Position numbers and translations under genes: made by a program. DNA of 43,600 nt from CAZIPN01 sp964541225. GTDB taxonomy: Bacteria > Actinomycetota > Coriobacteriia > Anaerosomatales > JAAXUF01. The first letter of the stretch is position 1, and every line of letters begins with the position of its first letter. Where the stretch lies: positions 1 to 43,600 of the forward strand of contig CAZIPN010000018.1 in the NCBI GenBank assembly GCA_964541225.1, given 5' to 3'. Shown here in pieces: positions 7,437-16,900 of this stretch. The notes under the pieces are model-generated. The model was not told the origin of the DNA, did not search any database, and worked only from the letters and a program-made list of their open reading frames with translations.

Positions 7437-8920
7437 AGACCCAGCTCACTCCACAGCTCGTCGACACGCGCCTTCACCTCGGGCGACATCTCAAGTGAAT
7501 CCGGCCACTCGCGCTCGTGTCCCTCGCCGGGCAATGGTTTCGTGGCGTCAATCCCCATCTTGTGGCCGAAGCTCTGATTGTTGCTTGAGTGGTCGAGACG
7601 ATCGAGCGGGCCCTTCGTAATCAGAATGTCTCGGCTCGGATCGACATTGTTGAAGCAGCGCCAAGCAACCTGGCTGTAGTCATGGCAGTCCACATCTTCG
7701 TCAACCACGACGACGAACTTCGTGAACATCATCTGACCCATCGACCACGCAAAGTTCATGACACGGAATGCCTGACCCGCGAATTCCTTCTTGATCTGGA
7801 ATATCGCGCAGTTGTGAAAGACACCCTCAAGCGGCAAGTCATAGTCGATCACTTCCGGAAGCATCGCCTTGATGACCGGCAGGAACAGGCGCTCCGTCGC
7901 CTTACCGAGATAGTCATCTTCCATGGGAGGCGGGCCGACAATGGTGGCCGCGTAGATGGGATCTCGGCGCATCGTGATCGCCTCAACGTGAAAGAGCGGG
8001 AAGTAGTCCGCCAGAGAGTAGTAACCCGTGTGATCGCCGAACGGGCCCTCCCACCGCGTTTCTTCTAGATCGGTCCAGCCCTCAAGTACGATCTCGGCGT
8101 GCGCCGGAACCAGCAGATCATTAGTCACGCACTTGACGACCTCAACCGACTCGCCTCGCAGGATGCCGGCGAACATGTACTCGTCGATCATCGGGGGCAC
8201 CGGCGCAGTCGCCGAGAAGATCGTACATGGATCGCCACCGATCGCCACGCTGACCGGCACACGCGTCACACCCGCGGCCTTCCATGCCCTGAGATTCTTC
8301 GCGCCGTCGTGATGCTCGTGGATATGCAACCCTGTCGTGTTCTTGTCAAACACCTGTAGCCGGTACATGCCGACATTCAGCTTGCCCTTGGGATTGCTGG
8401 TCACGACAAGGGGCAGCGTGACAAAAGGACCCCCATCGTCCGGCCACGTCTTGAGCACGGGCAGCTTCGTGAGATCCACCTCGTCGCCGCGGTGCACGAC
8501 CTCCTGACACGGCGCCTTCTTGATCTCCTTGGCACCGGCACCCGCGAGATCCTTCAGACCCATGAGGGTGTCGAACTTCGCCTTCACCGATCCCGGCATG
8601 TCCAGCGGAAGCAGATCGGTAACTCGCTTGGCGACAGCGTCGAGATCCTTCCACGTGCCTGTCTCAGCATCGACGCCGAGAGCCCAGGCCATACGATCGA
8701 AGTTCCCCATGAGGTTGATCGCGACGGGAGAGGCGTAGCGCTCCCCCGTCTCTCGGTTCACCGGATTCTCGAACAGCAGCGCGGGGCCCACTCGCTTGCT
8801 CACCCGATCCGTGATCTCCCCGATCTCAAGGTTCGGGTCCACCTCGGCGGTAATGCGCTTGAGCTGCCCCTTCTTCTCGAGAAGAGCGATGAATTGCCTC
8901 AAGTCCTTGATAGCTGCCAT
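7433..8920 (-). CDS. mqnL: UbiD-family prenyl-FMN-dependent decarboxylase (menaquinone, MqnL type)
   Basis: A 495-residue member of the UbiD family, which decarboxylates aromatic or unsaturated acids with prenylated FMN. I chose ATG 8920 because GGAGGA precedes it by 9 bases; the longer frame adds 12 residues. Family marks include the N-terminal DLRQFIALLEKKGQLKRI, the substrate/cofactor region with VSVAIGGDPCTIFSA, the highly conserved WEGPFGDHTGYYS, and MRRDPIYAATIVGPPPMED (both shown in part). It is first in the operon with UbiA- and UbiX-like genes. Established knowledge: in the futalosine pathway a UbiD/UbiX pair removes the carboxylate after prenylation. The exact substrate is inferred from this context. 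Confidence 0.9.
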   Translation of the reverse strand: MAAIKDLRQFIALLEKKGQLKRITAEVDPNLEIGEITDRVSKRVGPALLFENPVNRETGERYASPVAINLMGNFDRMAWALGVDAETGTWKDLDAVAKRVTDLLPLDMPGSVKAKFDTLMGLKDLAGAGAKEIKKAPCQEVVHRGDEVDLTKLPVLKTWPDDGGPFVTLPLVVTSNPKGKLNVGMYRLQVFDKNTTGLHIHEHHDGAKNLRAWKAAGVTRVPVSVAIGGDPCTIFSATAPVPPMIDEYMFAGILRGESVEVVKCVTNDLLVPAHAEIVLEGWTDLEETRWEGPFGDHTGYYSLADYFPLFHVEAITMRRDPIYAATIVGPPPMEDDYLGKATERLFLPVIKAMLPEVIDYDLPLEGVFHNCAIFQIKKEFAGQAFRVMNFAWSMGQMMFTKFVVVVDEDVDCHDYSQVAWRCFNNVDPSRDILITKGPLDRLDHSSNNQSFGHKMGIDATKPLPGEGHEREWPDSLEMSPEVKARVDELWSELGL

Positions 8921-9013
8921 AGAGCGGTATCCTCCGAGCAGGAGTATGGACGACATGCCCCGCGGGCTGCCGCGACGTACGTCTTCGAAACGGCGGCTGA
9001 CCGGGCACGCCGC

Positions 9014-10708
9014 CTACATCACCTTGGGATGATACCGCCCTATCAGATACGTCACTAGCGGGGCGAACAAGGCACACACACCAATGGCACTCATCTGCAC
9101 AAGATCGAGATCGTACTTGAAGGCCAACCGCAGGTCCGGAAGCATCCACACTACGTCCGCACCCCACTGCCATAGGTACCAAGCAACCTGAGTCCACAAC
9201 GTGCCGAGCAACACCAGGATCGTCGCAGGTCCCAGCGCAAGATATCCCGACAGGTACTCAAGGGTCTGCGGCCCCTTCGGATTGCGACGCAGCAGCGGAT
9301 ACACGAACGCTGCAACCGCGACGCCAACCAATGCGGCGATTCCGGCTTCGCCGAGACGCCAGTTCATGAAGGTCTTCACGTAGGTCTCGGTGTTGAACGC
9401 CGAGAGCGACCAGTGGTAGCCGTGGATGACGAAGAACAACCCTCCGTAGACCACGTAGTATGCGGCCGAACCCGCGAAAGCCGACACAAGCGCCCGCCAC
9501 GAAACCATGCCAATTGCAGCCGCAACCGCGATCACCGCAATCCAAATCGCGACGGCCAGCGGTAACCTGCTCCAGCGCTCCGCAGCCAGACGTCCCTGGC
9601 GCGCCGCAGCCACTGCACCATCAGGAGTTCCGTCCCCCATCCCATCTTGCTGCGAGGTCCCGTGGCCGTTCGTCACATCCACGTACTCAGAGTCGAATGC
9701 GAGATGATGGGCCTGATCGGAGGCGAAAACGGCCTGGTTGTTTGTGGCGACCACAGATCGTATCGCCTGAGCCTCCGCAAACGCCGGGTCTCTCAACCCA
9801 AGCAGCACGGCGACCGTCGGCGCAATCTGTTGTAGGTCGCCGGTCCCCTTGGCAGGTCGAATGCCATCGCCGGAGAACACCGCCGGCACGTGCAGTACCG
9901 ACGGCTCCCAGCCGCCGTGCCCACCGGAGTCGGTATGACCGTGATCTGCAGTGATGACGAACGTGGTGCTTGTCCCCTGCATGCCAAGAACGAGGCGCCC
10001 GATGTCCGTGTCGATCTGAGTGGCAACCTCTTGATATTTGGGCGATGCTCCACCGAAATCGTGCCCTGCCGTATCAAGATCCGGCAGATGCACGACGATC
10101 AGAGCCGGGCTGGTCTCCTGCGACAAGCGCAGTGTGTCGTCGATCAACATTCCAGAGACATAGTCGCTCTCCGAGGGATCCCTCAGCGAGACGCCTTTGG
10201 CAGGCTTGATTCCAAACAGCTTGGAGAAGTCCGTAGGCCCCGCGACGACCACTCTGTCGCCGGCGGACCGCGCCACGTCGATGAGGGTGGGGGCGGGTTC
10301 GCGGCTGGTGTACCAGTTCGTGGTGACCCCACTGATCTGCGGAGAAGCTCCGGTCAGAATGGTCGTCCAGTTTGGGTAGCTCAGTGATGGCTGAGGTACC
10401 GCAAGCGTGAAGTCGGCGCCGTGTGCGCGCAGGGTCTGAACCGTCGGCATCGCGGAGCGAGACACGTCGTCACGAAGTCCATCCACAATGATAAGCACGA
10501 CCCTGTGAGCAACAGCGGGCTCTGGCGCAGGGCCCGCCGAGATCAACTCGGCAGGGGCAGGTGTCGACACGTACGGGCTCTTGTAGTCCACGACCTGATT
10601 CCACGAATACAGTGCGAGCGAACTCGCCCCTTTGGCCAGGAGAAGGCACACGACTACCCCGACCACGAACACGATCCACATGCCGACAGACGCGTTTGGC
10701 CACTTCAT
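9014..10708 (-). CDS. Membrane phosphodiesterase/alkaline-phosphatase-superfamily protein
   Basis: The start is ATG 10708, with GGAGGTGAC upstream. After a membrane anchor (about residues 11-30), an extracytoplasmic catalytic domain spans about 65-340. Its metal-binding and nucleophile motifs are IIVDGLRDD, SYPNWTTILTGA (Thr nucleophile), HLPDLDTAGHDFGG and TADHGHTDSGGHGG. These match the nucleotide pyrophosphatase/phosphodiesterase branch of the superfamily. The last 190 residues hold about five hydrophobic helices, an arrangement reminiscent of GPI-ethanolamine-phosphate transferases, so a lipid-linked phospho-group transferase is possible. It starts four bases after the HAD gene ends and is the last gene of the 17.1-9 kb array. 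The substrate is unknown. Confidence 0.83.
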   Translation of the reverse strand: MKWPNASVGMWIVFVVGVVVCLLLAKGASSLALYSWNQVVDYKSPYVSTPAPAELISAGPAPEPAVAHRVVLIIVDGLRDDVSRSAMPTVQTLRAHGADFTLAVPQPSLSYPNWTTILTGASPQISGVTTNWYTSREPAPTLIDVARSAGDRVVVAGPTDFSKLFGIKPAKGVSLRDPSESDYVSGMLIDDTLRLSQETSPALIVVHLPDLDTAGHDFGGASPKYQEVATQIDTDIGRLVLGMQGTSTTFVITADHGHTDSGGHGGWEPSVLHVPAVFSGDGIRPAKGTGDLQQIAPTVAVLLGLRDPAFAEAQAIRSVVATNNQAVFASDQAHHLAFDSEYVDVTNGHGTSQQDGMGDGTPDGAVAAARQGRLAAERWSRLPLAVAIWIAVIAVAAAIGMVSWRALVSAFAGSAAYYVVYGGLFFVIHGYHWSLSAFNTETYVKTFMNWRLGEAGIAALVGVAVAAFVYPLLRRNPKGPQTLEYLSGYLALGPATILVLLGTLWTQVAWYLWQWGADVVWMLPDLRLAFKYDLDLVQMSAIGVCALFAPLVTYLIGRYHPKVM

Positions 10709-10712
10709 CGCG

Positions 10713-11417
10713 TCACCTCCCCAAGCCCAAGGTACTCTCGATGTTGTCGAGCGAAGTGACGTAGCGCTCGACCTTTGCACGAGCGGAGGAGTGCCGATCG
10801 ATCAAGACCGGAATCATCCCGACTGCTGTGGCCCCGACAATGTCGGCGTAGTGATGGTCGCCAACATGCACCGCTTCCTGCGGTACAACACCGAGCCGTT
10901 CACACGCCAGTTCGAAAATGCGTGGGTCGGGTTTGTGCAAACCGACCTCAGCAGACGACACAACCGTCGACAGGTACTCGCCTAATCCCACCCCCTCGAT
11001 TAGCGAGTTCAGTCGGCGGTCCCAATTCGAAATGATACCAAGTTGTAGCCCAAGAGTGGATAAGCGTCCGAAAGCTGGCTTCACATCCGGATACGCGCGC
11101 CAGCGCTGAGGGTCTCCGAATTCATCGTAGACGCGCCTTGCGATGCGCTCCGATTCATCGGCGATCCCGAGGCGCCGACAGAGCAGCGAGTACATGCCAA
11201 CCCACACCTGCGACGTCTCATTCTCGTCGGTCCAGAACGTATCGTCGCTTCGATAGCGGTCCTCGTAGTACGCGTCCACAAGGGGCATAACCTCGTCGAT
11301 GGCGGCAAGATCGTGGAAGTGACCTTCCTCGGCAAGCACTTGTCGGCAGACCTCGCTGACTGAAGGGTATGGGCGAAGAAGCGTATTGCCCACGTCGAAG
11401 AAGACCGCCCGGATCAT
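10713..11417 (-). CDS. HAD-superfamily hydrolase (subfamily IA)
   Basis: A 234-residue Rossmannoid phosphatase. Motif I is FFDVGNTLL with the nucleophile Asp at residue 7; the usual second Asp of DxD is a Gly, as in HDHD3-like members. Motif II is GIISNWD, motif III the Lys in GLHKPDPRIFE, and motif IV VHVGDHHYADIVGA. A helical cap domain lies between motifs I and II. ATG 11417 is preferred because the sequence upstream belongs to the nitroreductase gene, which ends 7 bases earlier; the ribosome binding site is weak (GGA, then a 10-base gap), suggesting coupled translation. The replaced motif-I Asp raises doubt about ordinary phosphatase activity. Substrate unknown. Confidence 0.87.
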   Translation of the reverse strand: MIRAVFFDVGNTLLRPYPSVSEVCRQVLAEEGHFHDLAAIDEVMPLVDAYYEDRYRSDDTFWTDENETSQVWVGMYSLLCRRLGIADESERIARRVYDEFGDPQRWRAYPDVKPAFGRLSTLGLQLGIISNWDRRLNSLIEGVGLGEYLSTVVSSAEVGLHKPDPRIFELACERLGVVPQEAVHVGDHHYADIVGATAVGMIPVLIDRHSSARAKVERYVTSLDNIESTLGLGR

Positions 11418-11424
11418 GCCGCCA

Positions 11425-11994
11425 CTAGTCCAGCCACACTGTGTCATCTCGACGACGCTGTTGCTCCCTAGGCGGTATCTCGCCAGCTTCACCGAGAGCA
11501 ATGATCGTCGCGATTCTCCATCCATCAGGCACACCTAGCGCCTGGATCAGATCGTCTTCAACCCAGTGCGAGAACGTGATGTTGCACGCGACAAGACCTT
11601 CGTCCACTGCCGCAAGAAGAGCGTTTTCGAGTGCCGTTCCCACCGAGACGCACCGCTCCAGGGCAACGTGAGAGTCTGTGGCGGAAGGTGATGCGATGAT
11701 GATGAGAGCCGACGCGTTGCCTAGCGAGGAATACCATCGGGCGGCCGCGTCGTGGCCCTCTGGCCCCAACACGTCCAAGTAGTCCTGAAGATGAACCGTC
11801 GCGCACGCAATCAGGCTGCCTATCTTCTGGCGCGTCTCGCCTGTCGCCACGTAGAAGCGCCACGGCTGCTCGTTTCCGGCAGACGGAGCTAGACGCGCGC
11901 TGTCGATGATCCGTTGCAGCACGTCTCGTGGGACTGGAGTGGGGCCGAAGTCACGGGTCGAGCGTCGTGCGCGGACCACTTCGCGAAAGTCCAT
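11425..11994 (-). CDS. Nitroreductase-family FMN oxidoreductase
   Basis: ATG 11994 follows GGAGGG at 7 bases; the longer frame is an artefact running through the previous gene. The 189-residue product starts with the family signature VRARRSTRDFGPTPVP and continues with SARLAPSAGNEQPWRFYV, the FMN phosphate-binding segment. The C-terminal region has ATIIALGEAGEIPP, where the family's conserved Gly-Glu lies. Family members use NAD(P)H and FMN to reduce nitroaromatics, quinones or flavins; some are dehalogenases or act in cobalamin synthesis. It lies 19 bases after the glycosyltransferase gene and upstream of the HAD gene on the same strand, so co-transcription is likely, without an obvious functional link. 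Confidence 0.9.
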   Translation of the reverse strand: MDFREVVRARRSTRDFGPTPVPRDVLQRIIDSARLAPSAGNEQPWRFYVATGETRQKIGSLIACATVHLQDYLDVLGPEGHDAAARWYSSLGNASALIIIASPSATDSHVALERCVSVGTALENALLAAVDEGLVACNITFSHWVEDDLIQALGVPDGWRIATIIALGEAGEIPPREQQRRRDDTVWLD

Positions 11995-12013
11995 TGCCTG
12001 TCCCTCCATGCGA

Positions 12014-13132
12014 CTAGCGCAATGCAGCCAGGACCCGTTCGCATATCGTCTGCGCGGCCTCCGGCTTGCCGAGCGTCCCAGCATTGCTGGCCATCTGAGA
12101 GAGCCGCTCGGGGTGCGTCGAGAGAAACCGAACCTTCTCCACGACATCATCCTCATCGCGTGCCAGCAGCCCCGCACCGTAGTTCACGAGAAAGTCGACG
12201 TTGAAGAGCTCCTGTCCCGGTACCGGATTGTAGATGATCAACGGCAACCCGACCGCAAGCGCCTCAGAAACCGTCAGCCCTCCTGCTTTGCCGACAAGTA
12301 CGTCGCTCCCACGCATCATCTTGTGCATCTCCTCGGTGTACCCGAAGACCTTCACCAGGTCAGCTTTGCGCGCTAGCGTGTCGAGTCGGCGCTTGAGTCG
12401 AGAATTGCGTCCTGTGACAGCCGCAACTTGGATTCCGAAGGAGGCAAGCTGCGCAGCAATATCGCGCAGATCCCCCGGCGCGCCAGCCGCGCCTGTCAGA
12501 AGCGCGGTGAACCGATCGGCAATACCAAGCTCACGGCGAAGCGCGGTGCGCTCGAATGTGGCAACGAACTTCTCGGCCACAGGGATACCAGACACCACCA
12601 CTCGATCCCACGGGATCTTGCGAACTACCAGATCCTCACGCACCTCTTTGCACGCGCAGAAGTAGAAATCGGTCGCGGGATGAAGCCAGGCTCGATGGAC
12701 GCCATAGTCTGTGATGACAGTGCCCGCGATGAGAGGGCGGTCCGCCTTCATATCTGAGACCACGCCCCCCGCGATTGGAAACGTCGAGATCACAGCGTCG
12801 GGACGATACTCACCGACATAGGCGGCGGCCCGTGCGAAGCCCATGGTTCGCAGCTCGTGAACCACCGGATTTGTCGGCAGCTTGTTCGAGACGTCGTAGA
12901 AGTTGCCGTACAGCGCCGGGAAGAACTGCACGGACTGCTGGTAGCCGAACTTCGCGAGGACGTTGATGCTCGGCATAAACTCACCGAAGAAATCGACCAT
13001 GCGGACGTCGACGGTGTCAGCGTAGTGAGCGCGGTAGTAGCGCAGAAGCGCTTCGGCGGCAGAGCGATGGCCACCACCGAAAGACGCCGAGAAGATGAGA
13101 ATTCGCTTCTTCCCACCCGAACGGTGAGGCAT
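12014..13132 (-). CDS. Processive glycolipid glycosyltransferase (MGDG synthase/UgtP-like)
   Basis: A 372-residue GT28-type enzyme. The N-terminal MGDG-synthase domain has FSASFGGGHRSAAEALL (residues about 14-30), the loop that contacts the lipid acceptor. The C-terminal nucleotide-sugar domain has VGKAGGLTVSEALAVGLPLI and NPVPGQE. Relatives move glucose or galactose from UDP-sugar to diacylglycerol at the inner leaflet. Its ATG shares one base with the stop codon of the STAS-HATPase gene (TGATG), so translation is coupled to a stress-signalling module, which is an unusual partner. The sugar and acceptor cannot be deduced. Undecaprenyl-PP-MurNAc transferase MurG is a distant relative, but the N-terminal motif favours the glycolipid group. 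Confidence 0.86.
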   Translation of the reverse strand: MPHRSGGKKRILIFSASFGGGHRSAAEALLRYYRAHYADTVDVRMVDFFGEFMPSINVLAKFGYQQSVQFFPALYGNFYDVSNKLPTNPVVHELRTMGFARAAAYVGEYRPDAVISTFPIAGGVVSDMKADRPLIAGTVITDYGVHRAWLHPATDFYFCACKEVREDLVVRKIPWDRVVVSGIPVAEKFVATFERTALRRELGIADRFTALLTGAAGAPGDLRDIAAQLASFGIQVAAVTGRNSRLKRRLDTLARKADLVKVFGYTEEMHKMMRGSDVLVGKAGGLTVSEALAVGLPLIIYNPVPGQELFNVDFLVNYGAGLLARDEDDVVEKVRFLSTHPERLSQMASNAGTLGKPEAAQTICERVLAALR

Positions 13133-13917
13133 CACTCAGTCCCGGTGCGGTGATGCTTGGTGAGCCGCACGAGCGTTCCGCCTCCGTCTGCCGGTTCAAA
13201 CTCCACCCGATCCATGAGCGCGCGCATGAACATGATCCCACGCCCGCTTGGGGCGTATAGATCGTCGCTCGCGCGGTGCACGCCGTCGAATCCCGGACCG
13301 TTGTCGATGACTTCGATAACCACCCGATCAGGATAGGCAATCACCTCTACGCACACACGCCCGTCGGACTCAGAAGCGCCGTGGCGTACCGCGTTCGCAA
13401 GCGCCTCACCCAGCGCAACCTTGATGTCGAAGATCGCGGACTCCGTGAAGCCGAGCGGAGCGACCTGAACGCTCACGGTATCACGCACCCCCGCCAACTG
13501 ATCAATATCCGGGGGAATGCAGATCTCGCGACGCCACAGCTCCTCGGCAGACAAGGCCTTGACGTCCAGACCGGCCAGCGCCGTGTCGACGTCGTCGCTC
13601 ACCATGATCGAATTGCCGAGCTGAATAAGCCCCGACAGCTCGAGAACGCGCGAGACGTCCGGATTGGCGCCCGCGAGTAGGATCCGTCCCTCACGAGGAC
13701 CGAGTTCGTGATCGAGCCAGACGAGCAAGCCCAGAGCAGTGCTGTCGGCGTACGTGACGCCCGTGAGATCCAGCACCATGTTCAGACACCCAGCGTCTAT
13801 GCTCTGCTCGAGATCACGACGAAGCTCAGGCACTATGGCGGTGTCGATATCACCCGAGAGCCTCGCCACACAGGTGCGCGCCTCCACGGCGTGCGAGATC
13901 TCGAACATCGGCGCCAT
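13132..13917 (-). CDS. STAS anti-anti-sigma domain fused to HATPase anti-sigma kinase domain
   Basis: A single 261-residue protein carries both halves of a partner-switching pair. Residues about 1-115 form a STAS domain with the phosphorylatable Ser in YADSTALGLL (Ser59). Residues about 130-260 form an RsbW/SpoIIAB-type GHKL ATPase with an N-box near 165-178 (VALGEALANAVRHG) and the G1 box IDNGPGF (203-210). SpoIIAA and SpoIIAB are normally separate, so the kinase here may phosphorylate its own STAS domain in cis or a free partner. Its ATG overlaps the phosphatase gene stop by one base, fitting a phosphatase-switch cassette. No sigma-B/F-type factor is in the window, so the output is unknown. 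Confidence 0.9.
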   Translation of the reverse strand: MAPMFEISHAVEARTCVARLSGDIDTAIVPELRRDLEQSIDAGCLNMVLDLTGVTYADSTALGLLVWLDHELGPREGRILLAGANPDVSRVLELSGLIQLGNSIMVSDDVDTALAGLDVKALSAEELWRREICIPPDIDQLAGVRDTVSVQVAPLGFTESAIFDIKVALGEALANAVRHGASESDGRVCVEVIAYPDRVVIEVIDNGPGFDGVHRASDDLYAPSGRGIMFMRALMDRVEFEPADGGGTLVRLTKHHRTGTE

Positions 13918-16900
13918 CAGTTGGCCTCTCCTTTGCGAGCTTCACCATGTTCGCGCTGGCCTGATTCCAACGCAATAGCGAGAACCGCCACATCATCACG
14001 CAGCTCTCCGTGCACCCAACGACGCACGAGCGTCAATAGCCTCCGCACGATCTCTTCAGCGCTCCCCCCGGCGGCAACAGTCTCTTCGACACGATCCTCG
14101 CCGAAAAACTCCTTGTCGCTGCGCGCCTCCGTGACACCGTCCGTACAAAGTAGGATCACATCACCCTTCCCAAGCTTCAGGGTTTCTTCCCCATACACGA
14201 CGTCTGATAGCGCACCCAACAGCGGCCCAGTGGGAGCGGTGCGTTCGACGGTCCCGTCGGTATGGCGCAACATTCCCGGCGGATGCCCACCGCTGGCATA
14301 CGTCAAAGCCTCGGCAGGAGGATCGAGCCGACCAACCCACAAGGTCACGATGTCGGAAGCTTCGCCGGTCTCTGACACCGATCGGTTCACCTCACCGAGA
14401 ACGTCGGCCGGGCCGAGGCCAGCTGCCACGAAGGCCCGAACCGAGTACTTGATCATCGACGTCTTGGTCGCGGCGATGACTCCCTTGCCACACACGTCGC
14501 CGATGGCGAACCAGAGCGTACCATCGGGTGCGCGGAACAGGTCGTAGTAGTCCCCGCCAATCTCAGCCTCGGAACCAGCGGGTTGATATGCGCTTGCAGC
14601 TTCAATCTCAGGATACTCCGGCAACGCATCGGGCAGAATGCTCTGCTGCAGGATCGACGCCACCTCGTGCTCATGGCTGTAGAGCCGAGCGGTGTCAAGT
14701 GCCAGCGCCGCCTGTGAAGCAAATGTCTGCAACACACTCATGTCCTCGTCCGAAAACGCTGCTGGATCCGCAGAGAACACCATGAGGACACCGATGGAGC
14801 GGCCGCGCGCCAGTAGCGGCACGGCTAGGAGTGAACGCAGATTGTGCACGGCAGCCTTGCCGGCTATGCCCGCCGTCGTCTCGGAAAGGTCCCGAAACGC
14901 GGCTGGCTCCCCTGTGGAGAACACATATCCGGGCACGTCTTCGCCGGGATGAGTCTCCAGGGCGAGAACCTCGGCGGGCACAGCGCCTCTCGCCATCGCA
15001 GTCGAAATGCACCTCTTGCGAGAGTCGTACGTCATCAGCGCAACCGCGTCGGCCGACAAGATCTTCTGGACCACATCCAGAACGCGGTTGAGCACGACGT
15101 TGACCTGCAAAGAAGAGCCCACCGCCTGGCTAATGCGAAAGACGGTCTCAAGGTTAGCCGCTCTGCTTAGAGCACGCTCGTAGAGAAACGCGTTGTCCAG
15201 GGCCAGAGCGACTTCGTTGGCCACCGCCTCGGCCAGGTCCAGATTCCTGGCTGAGATCATCGTCCGCTCAAGGGACACGACGAGGACCGCTCCATGCTCA
15301 GACTCAATCGCAACCGGAGCAATCAGGAGCGATCGCGCGGCGAGCGATTTCATCATGTCGTCCACGTCAGCGTCTTCGCCGCGGTACACCGCGAGCGCTC
15401 GATGTCCGCGCTCGCCGAACAGGCGCATGGCGATGTCGAGCAAAGCGACCTCCTGTGCCCGGTTCACCGCGCGCGGCAGTCCGAGCGCATGCCGGTCGTA
15501 GAGGGCGAAGACCGCACCGCGCGCGTCGAACAGGTCGCATACGACCTCTTCTACCTCGGCAAGGGCAACGGACAATCCGTCCGGGCGCACAAGCCTCTCG
15601 GAGACCGTCCTCAGAGCCTCGGCGACGCGCAGAGACTGAGTCTCGGTCTCAAAGAGCCGCGAATTGTGTACCGCAACGGATGCCTGGGCGGAGAACGTGC
15701 GCACCATTTCACGCTCGGCGTCGCTCACAGGTTCGTTCCTGTGCCTCAGCACCACGATGACGCCGAGGGCCTCGTGACCGGATACCAACGGCGCCGTAAG
15801 AGCAACTGTCTGGTCGGTTGCGAGCCCCGGCATGTTCGCCTGAAGCGTGGCGAGATCCGAAGAATGCACCGTTACCTCGGTTTCGCGAAGCGCCTGAGCG
15901 AGCCAACCCTCACTGCCAACTGGCACACGCTGCACTTCTTGGACGCTCACTCCGCGTGAACGCGTCGGCACCAGCCACTCGGCATCGTCGTCGAGAAGGT
16001 AGATTGCCGCCACACCTGGTCCAACAATGTGGCGCATCGCAGACAGGATGCCATCCAGAACCTGGTCGAGCTGGGAAGCATTCGCAAGAAGTTGCGAGAG
16101 ATCGTGGAGCGCATTCAGTCTCAGTGCGACCGCGTTGAATGCGTTGGCGACCTGCCCAATCTCATCGTCGCTGTCCGATGGAATGGGCTGCACGAACGAA
16201 CCATTCGCAGCGCGATAGGCGGTAGCCTCAAGCATCCGCAGAGGCTGCACAAGGCGCCGCGACACCATGAATGCGGCAACCACAGCCGCAGCGGCACCAA
16301 GCAACAGGACGAGGATCGCCGGTGCAACCGCGCGAAGAGTATCGGCCTGCACGACAATGCTCGGCTCCAAGACTGTCAGCCGCCAGTCCACGCCTTCGAC
16401 CCCGCGCATATCAATGTAGTGGCCGACCATCGGACGCTGATGCACGGACAAAGCTGTGACTTGTCCAGCGCCGCTGAGCCCCTCTGAAGTCGGCTTCCAT
16501 ACCGCGCTACGCAACGTCGACGGATCTGACGAACGGCTCGTGAACAGGGGCTTGCCGTCTTCCACCACGGTCATGACGCGATCGGACCCCGCAACCGCGT
16601 TGTCAAGTGCACGCTGAACGAACGAATCATCCGCTCGGACGAGAAGAACGGCGGTCTGACCGCTCGGAGTCGAAACCGTACGCAGCAGCCACAGGGACCA
16701 CGTCTTGTTCGGGTTGAGCACGCGCTTGAAACCGCTTGCCCCTGCAAGCGCACTCACAAACGCGGGATTGTCAATCATGGATGTGGCCTCAAGCGCAGAA
16801 GGGAAAGATGTGATCACCTTGCCTGAGCGGTCAGCCACAACCACCTCGTCGACCTCGCCCAGAGAGGCGTCGATGACAGGCACAATCTCTCTGTCGAGTT

